Notes: generated from the sequence alone by a model not told the origin. A stretch of DNA of 64,000 bases from Heterostelium album PN500 (GCF_000004825.1 NW_008805086.1:248001-312000); one strand, 5' to 3'. Counted from the first letter of the stretch, positions 1 to 12,971 are shown. Made by a program: numbers and translations.

Positions 1-3000
1 TCCCTATCACCGACACTCTTTACAAGGTTAAAGTAGATCAAAATACGCTGAAATGGGCATTGGGAGATTATGATTTGACCATTCATTCCAAGTATGATCC
101 AAATGTAGTATCGGAATCATTGACTTTATCAGTTGTGGATTCTGACATAACAATTAGTCCCAATTTTGGATATTACTTCTCACAAACTCCAGTTGAAATT
201 GCATTTACAAATTTTCCAATTCAATTTTCCCCGACTGTAGCAATGGTTGCTACTCTCAACAATCAACCAATAGGTGGAAACATCATAATTCTCAGTACCC
301 AAAAATTAGGTGTTACTGTTCCTCCATGTACATCTGATGACAACATGGTTTCTGTTCTTACCATAGATTTCACCTATTACGTTTTCACAATTTCATTCAA
401 TTTCAACTATTTGCAACCCTCCTACGATAGTTTCATAAAGCCAGATCTAACACTTTGGCAGGGTGGTGGTTATTTCGAAATTCATGGTGCTAATTTGCAA
501 GTAATCACTTCTATTCAACTGGGTGATTCACTTCTCGATATGTCAAAGTGTACTCATACAACCAACATTTTGATTCGATGTGAAATTCCATCTCGTACTC
601 CTGGTAAATATTTCATGGTTTTGATTGCCAAAGACAGTTTCAATATTGATCACCCATACTCAAACGATGATGAGTTGTTCATTGAATACATGGGTCCTTC
701 CCTTATTTCAGTATCACCAGCACGTGGATCAAAAACAACACAGAATACTCTTTACATTGATGGCACCAATTTACTTGACGACCCCACTCTTATTCAAGTA
801 ACTGTTGGAGGATTACAATGTAACAATATTCAAATTATTAATCCTGGATCACAGATTTCTTGTGTGATCGATCCAATGGATAATGTTGGAGAGTTGGATG
901 TCATTGTCATTGTAAATGGTGTTACATCTGATGTCATTGGAAAATATTTGTCCTACTCGATTTCTTGTCTAGGAAGAACTCAACCAGACGGAACCAATGA
1001 AGTTGTTGACTGGTGGTTTATCTATAAACTTGGGGCAAATGCACCCGGAAATCCCTATTTATATATTGACTCGAAAATGGAAAAACTTGAATTGTATAAT
1101 GATCTTCAACACCAAGCACCTATTCCAGATACACAACCCAACCCCACTTTCAGTCCTCTGGAAGCTACATTTGGACAGCCTGGAGTCACTTATTACATGT
1201 TCTACAACGACCAAACTGGAACGAGAAAAAATTCTGGCTACAGAGATCAGTCTACATCGCATGACACCTATGGTCATACCAAAGGATTTACATTTTGGGA
1301 GGAAATTGGACAGACAATCAATGGTATTCACATTCACCATTCTAACCCATTGTTTCCATCAAAGGCAGACGATGGCAATGGATACAATGGACCCCAAAAA
1401 GGTATCAAGTTTCTTGGTAAAAATGATTTCAGCCAACACTTTTTTTGTTATTCGTACAATAATCTCGAATTGGTAACGGAATATATGGTCAAGAACTATG
1501 CATTTATTTCGGGTGCTAATGTATTCCCTGATCTAGCAACATCGGTTTCAAGACAACAGGCATTCCCATATCTCTATGACTTGATAATTACCAAGACAAT
1601 GAGACAAGATTTGCGTAACAACCAATGTGAAGATCAAATAATAAAGGGAAATAGAGATCTCCTAAATTACTGTTATTGGATCTCAAATACTGAAGTAATT
1701 GGCAATGGTTTGAAAGCCAAATACTTTAGTAAGATTGGAACCGCTGCAAACGAGAATAATAAATTGTTCAAGGATCCATCAAGATCATCCTATATCTTGT
1801 ACAAGAGACCCGATATGAAATATGTAGATGGAGTCGATCTCTGGATGGTCGTTGCAGATACATTTGCAAAGAGAATGTTTGTTCAAATGTTTGCTTCCCA
1901 AAATAATTATGATGGAGGTCGTCCTAAATACCCAATGCAACCAACTGAGCAAATTCTGAATGTGGCTCACTTAGAATTGCCTCGATATTTATGTCCTAAT
2001 TCAATGTTAGCCAGTGGCCCAAGATTTGCTTATAGCAGCAATGAACACGCCAAAATAGCTTTTCCAATCTATCCAACATATTCATCACAAATTCGAAATG
2101 ATAATGGTAACTCTTAAAATGATAATTAATAATACCAATGACTAATTTTTAATTCTATTTGCAGATAATTACTTCTGTGTTGGTGATAATAATAGACATA
2201 ATGGTCAAGGTGAAAGAGGAGGTGGAGCGATATGTTTCCAGCATGATACTCTAGTTTATCAATTCAATAGAATGGTCAGAAAATATGATACCTTAAATGG
2301 AGCGAACAAACAAACAGGACTTTCTACGTATGTCCTATCTATATTCCAAACACTCGAACAATTATAGGAAAATTAATATAATTTTTTTAAATAGTGCTGT
2401 TAGTTTATTCTATTCGATTGCTGTACCAATTAAGCTAGAGAGACTAGGTCAACACCCAACTATCAATTGTGAAATTAAAGATTTCATTGCCGGAGAACAC
2501 TTTTCCAAGTATCCAAGAGAATATACTACAGTTTTGCTAGATACACTTGATGATGTGTCTGATACTACTCTCAATCTCCAGGTTCTCAGAACAACTAATA
2601 ACAACGTTGCCCCTGAAGGGCAAAGTGCGGTGCTATACGTTGGTGGTGATAATCCAGTTGAAATGGATGTCATTAACTATTATGCAGATGACATATTCTC
2701 TTTACATTACATTGCTTTTGATGAGCAAGTGGGATCTATTTGCGACTACGATGGTCAGGTATCTGAATGTACAAAAGAAACAGCTCGTGTTTCATTAATA
2801 CCAACTACCGATGGTCCTCTCCCAGATTATCCTCCAGCACCCCAAAAACCAGCTACTATACTCAGATACAACATGGCAACAGACAAGAGAAACATTCAGC
2901 CTCAACGACAATGAAGATTTCAATATACTTTCGTTCACACAGAGTTACAAGGCAAAGTTCTTTCCAAGGTGGTAACATTATATTTAATTATGTGATCAAT

Positions 3001-5670
3001 GAAAACATTGTCGGTGGAGGTTACTATGATCCTCCAAGAATCTTTAGACAAACTAGTGGTATGTGTGATGAGGAATTAGCATACTATATGACTCTCCACT
3101 TCCTTTACACTCAATCCCCCGATACCAATTCATTGATTTATAACGTTGGAGAGAATGCATCACCAAATTGGGCAAATGGTGTTGTTTATGCTATTTCCAA
3201 GAAGTTGCTAAATGTAAGTAATTCTTATCAATTATTAATAATAATTATTTTACTAACATCGTAACTATTTATAGCATTTTTATGGAATGGATACAACTCA
3301 AATAGAGCCATGTTTTTCAGTTGTTGATGGTTTCACAGATATTGAAGACAATCAAGAGTAAGATTAAAAAATTATAATATATTTAAATTTCTGTAATATT
3401 AATTTATTTATTTATTTTTTAGTGATGGTTCAATGGAAGATCCAGATGATTCAGTTCTTTTCAAGAGAAGTGCTAGTGCTGCTTGGGCTTGGATGAACCC
3501 TATTTATGACGATGGTAGCAATGCTGGTAGAGCTTCAGACGATTCAGTTCCATTAGTAGATTTAGCAAATCTATTGATAAATGTTCTTCAAGATCAGGAT
3601 CACACCATTGTGTCCCTTTCCAACTTTTATGGCGATATTGGAGTTCAGTACAGGACTGATTTAAATTTCATAACTATTCTACAAAGATACTACCTTATTC
3701 CAGTTGCTGTAAATGAAGGTTCAGATTTTAATATGGTTCAAATTAAAATGCCAGTCAGTTCCTTCTTCAAGAGTGAAAACCTTGCTTCGATTAGTACCGA
3801 CTCAACAATTACTAAAACTCCACTATCCATTGACGAAATTTCTACAAAAACTGGAGTTCAACAGCTCATTGCAACTCAACTGGTCAATGAAAGCGATATT
3901 GTTTCCTTGAATATCTACCAAATCGAAAAGCTTGAAGTTGCAATAGACAAGTGGATTTCGATTAATGGTCAAAGTCAAGCCATTCAAGTACTTATCAAGA
4001 ACCCAGTCACTCAGTATCACAATCAACCAATCAAATTTATCCAAGAACTGAATCATTATCAACATGGAAATACCATCGATCTTAAATCTCAAGCGGTTGG
4101 AACTACAGGTACCAAAATTACATTGACATCTCCACTTTCGATTTCATCGATTACTTTCATTTTGGAGAGTATCATAATGAGTGAATCAACTACCAAAACA
4201 AAATTGGGAGATCTCGAGGTATATTACCTTCCAAAACCTGAAGCCTATAAAGGATACATTACCAGTGATTATGATGGAATGATCATTTCAACAATCAACT
4301 CTCAACTCTGTGATATCCAAATGGTACAACAATCAGATTTCCTATCAAATAATTTCGATGTTACCTGTTCAGGTGTTGGTCCAATTATTACATCTGTCAA
4401 CATACTTGATGGAATAACTGATGGTGGATACCAGATTACTTTAAGTGGTATCAGATTCAATTCATCGATGATTATTTCAATCGATGATAAAGAATGTTTA
4501 TCTACTGTATTTATTTCATCAGAGCAATTGGTATGCCAGGTTCCAAGTGGTATTGGAAAATACAAGGAAATTCAAATTTCAACTCAACAAACCATTTTCA
4601 ATATTCAAAGATCCAAGTTCTTATTCTCTTATGGTGCACCTGAGATTACCAATGTAGAACCAGAAATCATCAAGAGCTATGGTAGTGATTTCATGACAAT
4701 CACTGGATCAAACTTTGGAAATGATATAACAAAGGTACAAGTTTTGATCGATGAAAAACTTGATTGTACCATTTATGTACTCACCCAAGAGTCAATCATT
4801 TGTTTGACACCTCGTGCAATTGGTGATCACAGATCGGTTACTGTCATTGTCGATGATCAAAGAACCATTTTGAACATCGATACACTCGAACAACAATCAT
4901 TCAGTTTCAGAGGTCCAGAAATCATCAAATTCGTTCCGGCTTCAGGTGATCCAAACGATAAGATTATCATTCTAGGTGATGGATTTGGAAGTTCAGAGGA
5001 CAATGACCTCCCACCACTCCTTTACATCGGAGATAACTTGGTTCAAATCGATAACTTTACTTATGATTTTATCGAATTTGATTTGGAATACGATACCTCA
5101 ACACAACCATTGATTATTCAATCGGGCGACCAAACTATATCTTCACAATTCACTTATTATCCAGCAATCTTGACACAACTCAATAACTCTGATATCACAA
5201 CAACAGGAGGATTGATTGAAATCCAGGGTATTGGACTTGGTATCTCCTATGATGATGTAGAAATCTACTTGAACTCTGTCGAAATCAATTGTAATGCATT
5301 CAACGAGTTCATCGAATGTATGATTCCAGCCGGAATCGGAAGAAACATTATCTTAACTGCAACACTCTCTGACGAACCAATTGACTTGGCTGACAACTAC
5401 ACTATCTCCTACAATGCTCCCAAGATTCTCAGCGTCCATCATTCCGATGCGCAAACTCTGGAAATCAATGGATCGGATTTCGTTCCAGTTGAGCTTGGAG
5501 TGGCAGTCAACCCTACAACCTCGAACATTAAATTACTATATAACGATCGGACAGAAATATGTACCACATTCAAATCAAGTGAAATTGCTGAGTGCCCATA
5601 CTCAGACGACATGCCAACAGCAGTTCAAGTGATGGTAGGAGGACAACTCTCGAACACCTATGGTTTTTAA
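1..5670 (+). CDS. IPT/TIG-repeat secreted protein with embedded DNase II domain (5' end outside window)
   Basis: The frame is open from base 3, so the start lies upstream. Proposed exons: <1-2106, 2165-2327, 2395-3213, 3275-3357, 3423-5670, all with GT..AG introns. Two IPT/TIG folds (about 430-960) precede a DNase II domain (about 965-2290). That domain shows VDWWFIYKL, YMFYNDQTG, the first HxK motif (GHTKGF), HHSNPLFPS, the second HxK motif (EHAKIAF) and a C-terminal ERGGGAICF segment completed by exon 2. DNase II enzymes cut DNA with a pair of HxK motifs without metal, usually in lysosomes or outside the cell. An unrecognised region follows, then about five more IPT folds (about 4375-5600). 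No C-terminal membrane segment is seen. The frame slips by one base near 2865-2880 and again near 2960-2975, with no convincing intron there. Sequence error is the likeliest cause; a recent pseudogene is possible. The domain calls are firm; the exon 2/3 join is less so. Confidence 0.8.
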
Positions 5671-5918
5671 TTGAAATAAATTCAAAAAATAAAATAAAAA
5701 AATAACAACCAAAATTTAAACAAATTATTGGTTCAATCAAAGAAATTTATTAAAATGTGTAAATGTTTATAAATACTTATCGCAGATCATGATTATCCAA
5801 AAAAAAATTTTACTTTAAAGTTTATTTTTCCATTCATTATCTTAAAAGTTTTTTTTGAAAGATAGATAAAAGAATATTCATTAGTATTTAATAATAGTTT
5901 TATAAAAAATAATTGATA

Positions 5919-6844
5919 ATGCCTTGTCAAATTCAATCAGAAACAACAGGATTCGATATTTTCAAGTGGCTGTTAGATAACAGAGATCATGAAAACAACA
6001 ATGTCATTCTTGATGTTGATTATTTGATTGATTTAGCAAATCAAAACGGAAATTTAGAGGCCCTCAAATATATGTTTGAAAAAAATAATTTCTTATACAG
6101 TGGAGATGAAATGAATTTAAAGGATCTAGCAATCGTTGAAGGAGACATTCAAATGTTTCGATACTTGGTGGAAAGAGATGGCCTTTCCGATGAATATTGT
6201 CTATGTTTGGCTCATCAAATGGTCATATCGAAATTGTTGTCGAATCTATGTATATCTTTACTATAAATTCGATATGTTGGTAGTTTTCAAATTTAAAATA
6301 TCTAATATTCGATAAATTAGTAGATTTTCTTTTAAGTACTTATTTACTTCAGCTATCACCATATTTGCCACTTAGGAAATCAATTAGTTCTGCTATTAAG
6401 AATGAACATTTAGATGTATTAACGTATCTGTGTAGATATGCTACAACAAAAACTAGTGAACCTAGGGATTATATCAAGTCAGCAGTCAAGTATAACAGTA
6501 TGGAAGCACTGATATGGATTCATGAAAATGTTCCAAACTGTGGCACCGTCACATTCATTTCTTTATGCCAAGCAATAGAGAATCGTAACTTTTCAATGGT
6601 TAAATGGATCATTGAACATTTGAGCGAAGTTGATTTTGTATCTATCAACGAAAACAATAATATCAACTTTGATAAATTTGGTGACTTATTCAGATTCAAT
6701 CATTTTGAAATAATCGAGCTACTTCTTGAAACATTCAATACAATACCAATGAGCCATCTCAAATCACACCTACTATTCTTGGAATCAAACTATCAAAACT
6801 CAATTGAATCAATTGAAATAATTAAAAAAAGTATTTTAAAATAA
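5919..6844 (+). pseudogene. Ankyrin-type repeat gene, frame interrupted
   Basis: The ATG at 5919 opens a frame rich in ankyrin-like helices (FKWLLDN, NGNLEALKYMFE, EGDIQMFRYLVE) that stops at 6266. Around 6205-6250 a different frame carries the expected continuation SNGHIEIVVES, so the reading frame has slipped. A second block (6353-6844) continues the same style (NEHLDVLTYLC, NSMEALIWIHE, FSMVKWIIEHL) and can be reached through an AT-rich stretch ending in TTACTTCAG at 6352. The best reading is one gene of about 290 residues with one intron and at least one single-base disruption. It is either a pseudogene or a sequence error. Related ankyrin-like proteins form large lineage-specific families in dictyostelids, and I assign no function. 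Confidence 0.55.
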
Positions 6845-6947
6845 AATGTTTGTTGTGTTGTTTATTAAAAATCTGTTTTGTTTTAAAAAAATAATCTACA
6901 TGATTGATTTCTGGTTGATGTTTATACAAAAAAAGAGTTGGTTTGAT

Positions 6948-8725
6948 TTACATGTTGTTGAGGATATGATCGACAATTTCGTCGAGATTGTAGTTGTATC
7001 TCTTAATGATTTCAGCAAGAGATTGGTGGCTTCCGAATCCCATGGAGACAAGAGAGGAAACACATGCACGTCTCTTTTCTTCGTTTGGATCGACTGGGGA
7101 TGGAGCTGCGACTGGCTCTGGAGCAATGATTGGAGCTGGAGCAACTACTGGAGCTGGAACAACGATTGGCTCTTCAATGATTGGTTGTGGAGCAATCAAT
7201 TGTTGGATTGGTGCTTGGACAAATGCTGGGATATTTGGGTAGAGAGATGCAGCGACAACATCTTCTTGTGCTGGTGACTTGTCGATAATGTTAAAGTCAT
7301 CCTCGTCGACTTCGAATTCGTCGAGCTCCATCTTTGGTTCTGGAACTGGCTCTGCCTGTACGACGGCTGGTTGCTCAACGACTTCTGGTTGTTCAACTGG
7401 CTTCTCTTCTTCTTGTGGCTTCTTGTCGTCTTCGACAACAAAGATGTCAACGTAGAGTCTTTGACCGAATCCCAAACCCTCTGGAGTAACGAGCTTCCAG
7501 TAACCGATGTAACGACCTGGTGCAGATGGAGTGGTGAGGTTGAGACCGACGTCAATGTCTTGACCTGGAAGAACTGGGTCGACAGTGATTCCATCTGGTG
7601 AACCAAGTCTGTCACCGCTGGACCAGACAAGAGTAGAGTTTTCTGGCCATGCTTCACGACCGTCGTTTCTAATTCTCCAGATCTTGGTGAATGGCACGTT
7701 TGGACCAAATACTGAACCATCCTTTACAGTGATATCAGAGACATAACGAGCCAAGTGCTTGTTCTTGTGGCACATCCAACGTGAACGAGATGGACCTTGT
7801 CTTGCGACTGAGCAGAAACCTGGGGTGGTGATCTTGATCAATGGATGTGAGGTTGGATGAATGACATCTCCCTTTTGTTCACACTTTGAACACAAGTCAT
7901 AGTTATGGCAGATCGCACACTTGTAACGAATTCCAAAGATTGACGATTCACATCCATCGCAAACAACATTAACATGTTCAACAAGTTCATCTTTCTCTGA
8001 TGGTTTTTCCTCTGTATTATTATTATTGTTGTTGTTGTTGTTATTTTCATCGGTATTCTTGGTTGGGTCAATGTTTAAACCTTTGAAAACATCGTTAATC
8101 ATATCGTTCAACCATGGTTGATTCTGACCAAAATTCTTAATGAGATTCTGAATTTCCTCTTTGGTCTTGTCAGAGTTTTGACATCCACCAGCACCAAAGA
8201 ATGCACCGAATGGGAATGCACCTCCTTGTTGTTGAGCGTTTTCAGATTTGAGACCATCGGCTTGTAAGATTGAATTGATCAATGATTGGAAATTGAATGG
8301 GCATGATTGTGGTTGTGATTGTTGTTGTTGTGGCTGTGGGGTTGATCCTGCTGATGGTTGTTGAGCAGCATCCTTTGCCAACACAGTCAATCTAAGTAAT
8401 CTTGGTGTTTTATATCCAATCAAAGAGAGTGCTTCCTTGAATTCAACTTCACTGGTGACCGAAATTAAATCACCATCGTCATCAGTGTATTTCAACAGCA
8501 AAGAAGTCAAAGAGAACAAACTCTTCAAAGTTGAAAACAATTCTAAATAAGATGGAGTTCTTTCAAATGAACTAAATTTTAAAGAATAAAAATAAATAAA
8601 TTAATAATTTAAGTTAAATAAAAAAAAAAATATATTTAAAATAAAAAAATTTTATTTTAATATTTTTATACATACATTCTTCTAGTATCACCATTGTACG
8701 TAACTTTGATAGATAATTGATCCAT
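6948..8725 (-). CDS. nbr1: NBR1/p62-type selective autophagy receptor (PB1-ZZ-FW-UBA)
   Basis: Two exons, 8725-8676 and 8571-6948 (intron GTATGT..TTTAG), give 557 residues. Exon 1 is only 50 nt and supplies the first PB1 strand (MDQLSIKVTYNGDTRR), whose Lys suits the basic PB1 face. Exon 2 supplies the acidic DDDGDLISV (OPCA) part. A ZZ zinc finger (about 212-260; CDGCESS, YKCAICHNYDLCSKC) is followed by the NBR1/FW domain (about 290-395; FTKIWRIRNDGREAWP) and a C-terminal UBA (about 515-557; LVSMGF). DDFNIID at about residue 445 is a good LC3-interacting motif for Atg8. NBR1/p62 proteins polymerise through PB1, bind ubiquitin through UBA and link cargo to autophagosomes. An FW domain makes this closer to NBR1 than to animal p62. 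An Asn run and a Gln/Pro-rich linker are typical dictyostelid insertions. Confidence 0.93.
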
Positions 8726-9526
8726 TGTTGATTATGAACTAGATTAATTAAAATAAAATAAAAAAAATAAAAAATGATTATATATTGGTTGATTGAAGTT
8801 TAAATGTAACTGTTTGTAATTATTATATCTATTAAAGTTGTTGTTAAATTTATTTAAATAAAACAAAAACAAATAATAGATAAGTGAAAATAAAATGTAA
8901 TTGTTGTGGAACTAGTTGGGGTTTTTATAATTATTTTTTTCGAAGTGTAATAAAAAAAAAAATGAGAAATTAATTAAAAAAAAATTGCAAAAAATCTTAT
9001 TTTCGTGGGAAAACATCAAAATTATGCAAAGGTGAGTCTAATGATTCAGAGTGAATAACAAAAAACTCAACGAATCGATTAAAAAAAATAGAATGAGGTT
9101 GTAATTATTTATTTGAAATTTCGTCTAATTATCATTTAATTTTTATTTATACAAATAATTTTTTTTTTTTCAATTAATTTTTATCAAACAAGGGATTCCT
9201 ACGACGATCTATTTATTCTTTTCTTGTTGACAACAAGAAAAATTGGATTAAATCGATTATCCGGATTATTTAAAAAATTAACAACCAACTAAATTTATTT
9301 TATTGTATCTAAAGTAAGTTTAGTTAGTTATCTAGATCCAAAAGATAAAAAAAAAAAATAACAATAAAAATTAGTTTGAAATTTATATTAAAATTCGAAA
9401 TAAAACAAAATAAATAAAAAAACTGAAAATTCAATTAAATTTTGGAAATTAATTATTTAATTTGTTTATTTTTTATAATGCTTAATTAATTATTAGTTGG
9501 TTGTGATTGATTTCCTCTTTTTTTTT
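8726..9526. other. Intergenic region upstream of NBR1, downstream of VIT-vWA gene
   Basis: Very AT-rich with many A/T homopolymers. It should hold the 5' region of the minus-strand NBR1 gene and the 3' end of the minus-strand VIT-vWA gene. I see no coding potential. The only structured element noticed is a 23-nt palindrome, listed separately. Confidence 0.6.
9219..9241. repeat. Perfect 11-bp inverted repeat with 1-nt centre
   Basis: TTTTCTTGTTG and CAACAAGAAAA flank a single A. It lies about 500 bp upstream of the NBR1 start. It could be a dimeric regulator site or a hairpin; no function is shown. Confidence 0.6.
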
Positions 9527-12338
9527 TTAAAACTTTAATTCAATGTGCTTTAAAGATGCTTTAGCGGTTGTCATTAAATCTTGATAGGAGGTTTGTTCTT
9601 TGGATTGAGCAAGCTGTTGGTTGATATATTTGATTGCTTTGGCGATTGACAATTTCCATTGCGAGGAAATTGGTTGATAGTGAGTCTGGAAGAAAGCGAC
9701 AACCAGTAAGGTAAACCAGATGTTATCGATGACCTTGATCTTTGGCTTGAGTGTATCTTCGAATTCAATGAGTGGCTTGATCTTGTCGTCCCATGTTCCG
9801 TTGGCCTTTTGGAGAGCCAACAACTGGTTGAACGGTCCTGGAGTGGCCTTCTCGACGACGCCGTACGATCCTGGGTACGATCCTGGGTATGGCATGGAAC
9901 GAGAGTACGATGATGGAGCAGCTTTACCATAGTGGAATGGTGATGGTCCGTGGCTGGGTGGTGCAGGTGGTGGTGGTGGACCACACTGTCCCATTTGGGG
10001 AGGTGGTGGTGGTGGTGCAGAACTGAAACATGTATCACCTAATGAAGCGGTTGGGCGTGGGGGTGGTGGAGCACCTCCTGGTGGTGGTGGAGGAGCACAT
10101 GGACTGATTTGTGAGATCTTTGGTGATGGTGCACTTTGTTTGGTTAAAACTTGTTGTTGTTGTGGTTGTTGTTGTCTTAATCTTGGCGATAGCCTTGAGG
10201 TTGTGTTTGAGTTTGATGGTGGTGGTGGTGGAGCAAAGCTGTCAACTTGTGATACAGCTTCATCGTTTTCAGTATCGTTGATCTTCACCGACTTCATTGT
10301 GTCTTCGATGACCTCCTCCGATTCGTTGGTGACAATGTAGGAGGTATGTTTGCTAACCAAACCGAATCTCTTTGACAATCGGATAATCAACTCCTTGTTA
10401 TTCTTACCCTTTTCTTCCTCACGTTCCAAATCGTTGATACGCATGTAGGTTGCCATCGAGTGGAGATTGACAGTTGCGTCGTTGTCTTTGGTGAGCACGA
10501 TTGGAATCTCGTATTTGAGGGTTTCACCGGTTGGACCGTCACCTGTGATGGTAACAGTGGTCTTGTGATTCTTGAAGTCCTGTTTGTTCAAAACACCGTA
10601 GATCATCATACGTTCACCGGCGTAGATAGGACGGATTGCAGCTGGCGACTGGATAGTCTTGAGTTGTCCCCAGTCGACCTTGATATTGGAAATCATCGGT
10701 TGGAATGAAATCTCCAGCAGTTTCATTATTTTACCTTCGTAGTCGGTGTCGTTCTCCGCAATGAAATCGTAGAATCCTTTGCAGCTGTTCGATAGACCGA
10801 TGACGAGTTCACGATCGACTTGGCCACCGATACCAACGGTGAAGATACGGGTGGAGCTCGACTCCTTAGCGACGTAGCTAATGAGTTGTTTACGATCGTA
10901 GATCTCACCGTCCGTCAGAACAAACACCTGTCTTGGGTAGGCAGGATCGGCTTCTGTGCTAAGGATATCACGAATCGCTGGGAACAACTCGGTACCACCC
11001 AAATCTGCATCGAAAAATTGAATCTGGGTGGAAACCGAGCTTAGAGTTTCGTCATTGTAAACAGTGGACCGTGGATAAACTTTAACAAAACTACTACCGA
11101 ATCTGACGATGTTGAACTTGATATTCTCGTTGAGTGAACGCATAATAAGTTGAAGTACAGCCTTTGCCTTTTGGATACGGCGACCGCTCATCGATCCCGA
11201 ACAATCGAGAACAAAGATAAACTCTGCTTTTTGATTGAGAAACTCTGGTTCCAATTCGAATTTTGGATAAAAGTTGATTCCGACTGCATAACCTTCGTCC
11301 TCTTGGTTGTACTCAACAAAGTATTGTGGTTTCTCAGACTTTTGTGGGGTGATAGCGACCAAGATGTTACCGATGCGATTGATAGTTGGAACAGGTGGAT
11401 CGACAACTTGGTATACCAACTTGGCATAGCTTGGTCCGTCAGTGATAAATTCGTTGACAGCCAAACGATCCATACCAATCTCGACAATCGGTGTGGAGAG
11501 GTGTACTTCGGCAGTGAATTTAAAGTTGTATCTAGAGTTGGCTGGGAACATACTCTTGTGAATGAAATAATGGAGATTCTCGAGTGAAGTACAGATCTCA
11601 GAGATGATTGTAACCTCTACAGTGACCTCTTTCTTTGGTGGAATGTTACCGAGTTGAAGATTGAAACTGCCACTATCGCTCTTCTCTGCCATAAATGCTT
11701 GTCCACCCGAAGCAATAGCATCGTTATACTCTGCCTTTGCAGTTTCCTTATCCTTGATAATTCCTTTCAATACTTTATTATCAAATTCAACTGATATTTG
11801 GAAGAAAAGTAAAAATAACAGTTAGTTTCCCATAATATTAAAATTTCAATAACATTTATAGTTACATACTGGTGAAAGCAGAAACAGTGGCATAGGATGG
11901 AAGTGATAGTTGGTAGGTTGCTTCAACTGGAGATTCATAGGAATTGGTGTACTTTTGACGGTAAACAGAGATGGAGCAGGTATCGTTGATTTTGGCATGA
12001 ATGGTAAAGTCTTGCAAGATGAATTGGTTGGAGGATTGGAGTTGTGGGAGGAGACCAGTGATAGGGGTGTGTGCCGAAGCCAGATGTTTATCGATATCAC
12101 GATAAAAGTCATAGTAAACTGCATTCATTACGACTTCATCACCCAACTTCAACACTTTGCAAGCCTCCAACATTGATTTCGCTGGTGGTGGTACTGGATT
12201 TGGTTGTGTCTGTTGTCCGGTTTCTCCTTTCTCTGGGTGAGCTGAACCTTCAGAGTCATGGTGTTCTTTGTCGTGATGATGATCATGGTCATGACCATCT
12301 TTATGTTTATCTTTTTTGAATTGTTTAATTAACCACAT
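9527..12338 (-). CDS. VIT + von Willebrand factor A domain protein with proline-rich tail
   Basis: Exons 12338-11870 and 11790-9527 (donor GTATGT, acceptor ATATCAG) give 910 residues. The N terminus is charged and very His-rich (HDHDHHHDKEHHD), then a VIT domain starts near residue 60 and continues across the splice. A vWA domain (about 345-520) has a complete MIDAS: DCSGS, the Thr in GGTEL and the Asp in LTDGE, so metal-dependent ligand binding should be possible. From about 680 to 800 there are several PPPPP/PPPPPG blocks like those that bind profilin, SH3 or WW domains, then a helical tail. There is no signal peptide, so the protein is probably intracellular. VIT-vWA proteins include VWA5A and the inter-alpha-trypsin heavy chains, and dictyostelids have several. 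The partner and pathway are unknown. Confidence 0.9.
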
Positions 12339-12971
12339 GATAGATTGTGTTATTTACTTTCAGTAGTTATTACTTTTTAGAAATTAATATAATACAAATA
12401 ATAATACAAGATATTTTAATTTATAGATTTGGTTTGGAATTGATTTTTTTTTTCGATTGGTTTATAAATCAGTTATTTTTGAAAGATTGGAAGATTTGTT
12501 TTTTTTTTTATTTTGATCAAAATTTAAATCGATTTAAATTAAATGGCACATTTCGATGAAGGGTTTTCAAAAAAAAAAACCAAACAAATTTTGGTGCTGT
12601 GTATATTTTTTGTTTCAATTTATTTCTGTTGTTTTGGTACTGAGAATCAAGTTGTTTGTATTTGATTTGTGAAAATAATCCTTATACAAAAATAAAGTTG
12701 TCTTAAAAATATTAATAATTTAGTTGGAATATATTATTATAACAAATAAAATGAGAAATGATATTATTGATTTTTGACAAATTAATTAATTAATAATTAA
12801 TAAAAAAAAAAATAAAGAAAAGATTTCAAAAAAAAAAAAAAAAAAAAAAACAAAATTATTTTAAATATTTGTTTAATTAGTTAGTTCTGTTCTTTTATCA
12901 ACATTTACACCTCAAGAAACGAGAATACTTTGTAATATTTAAATTGTTTATTATATTATTTTTTATTTAAT
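12339..12971. other. Divergent promoter region between VIT-vWA gene and UBE2J2
   Basis: 633 bp of AT-rich DNA between two genes reading away from each other. It holds long A and T tracts, including an A run of about 23 near 12828-12850. No coding signal is seen. Confidence 0.6.

Noticed and set aside
2297-2914. Separate gene starting with ATG at 2297
   Set aside because: The ATG lies in the DNase II exon in another frame. Splicing 2327 to 2395 (GTATGT..AAATAG) joins the downstream part to the DNase II frame and gives better continuity.
2969-3047. An intron explaining the second frame slip in the IPT-DNase II gene
   Set aside because: GTGGTA..CTTTAG would restore the frame, but the removed stretch is not intron-like and encodes good protein sequence (FNYVINENIVGGGYYDPP).
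12347-12559. Short plus-strand open frame in the divergent promoter
   Set aside because: Phe/Ile/Leu-rich translation of AT-rich DNA with no motif or start context.
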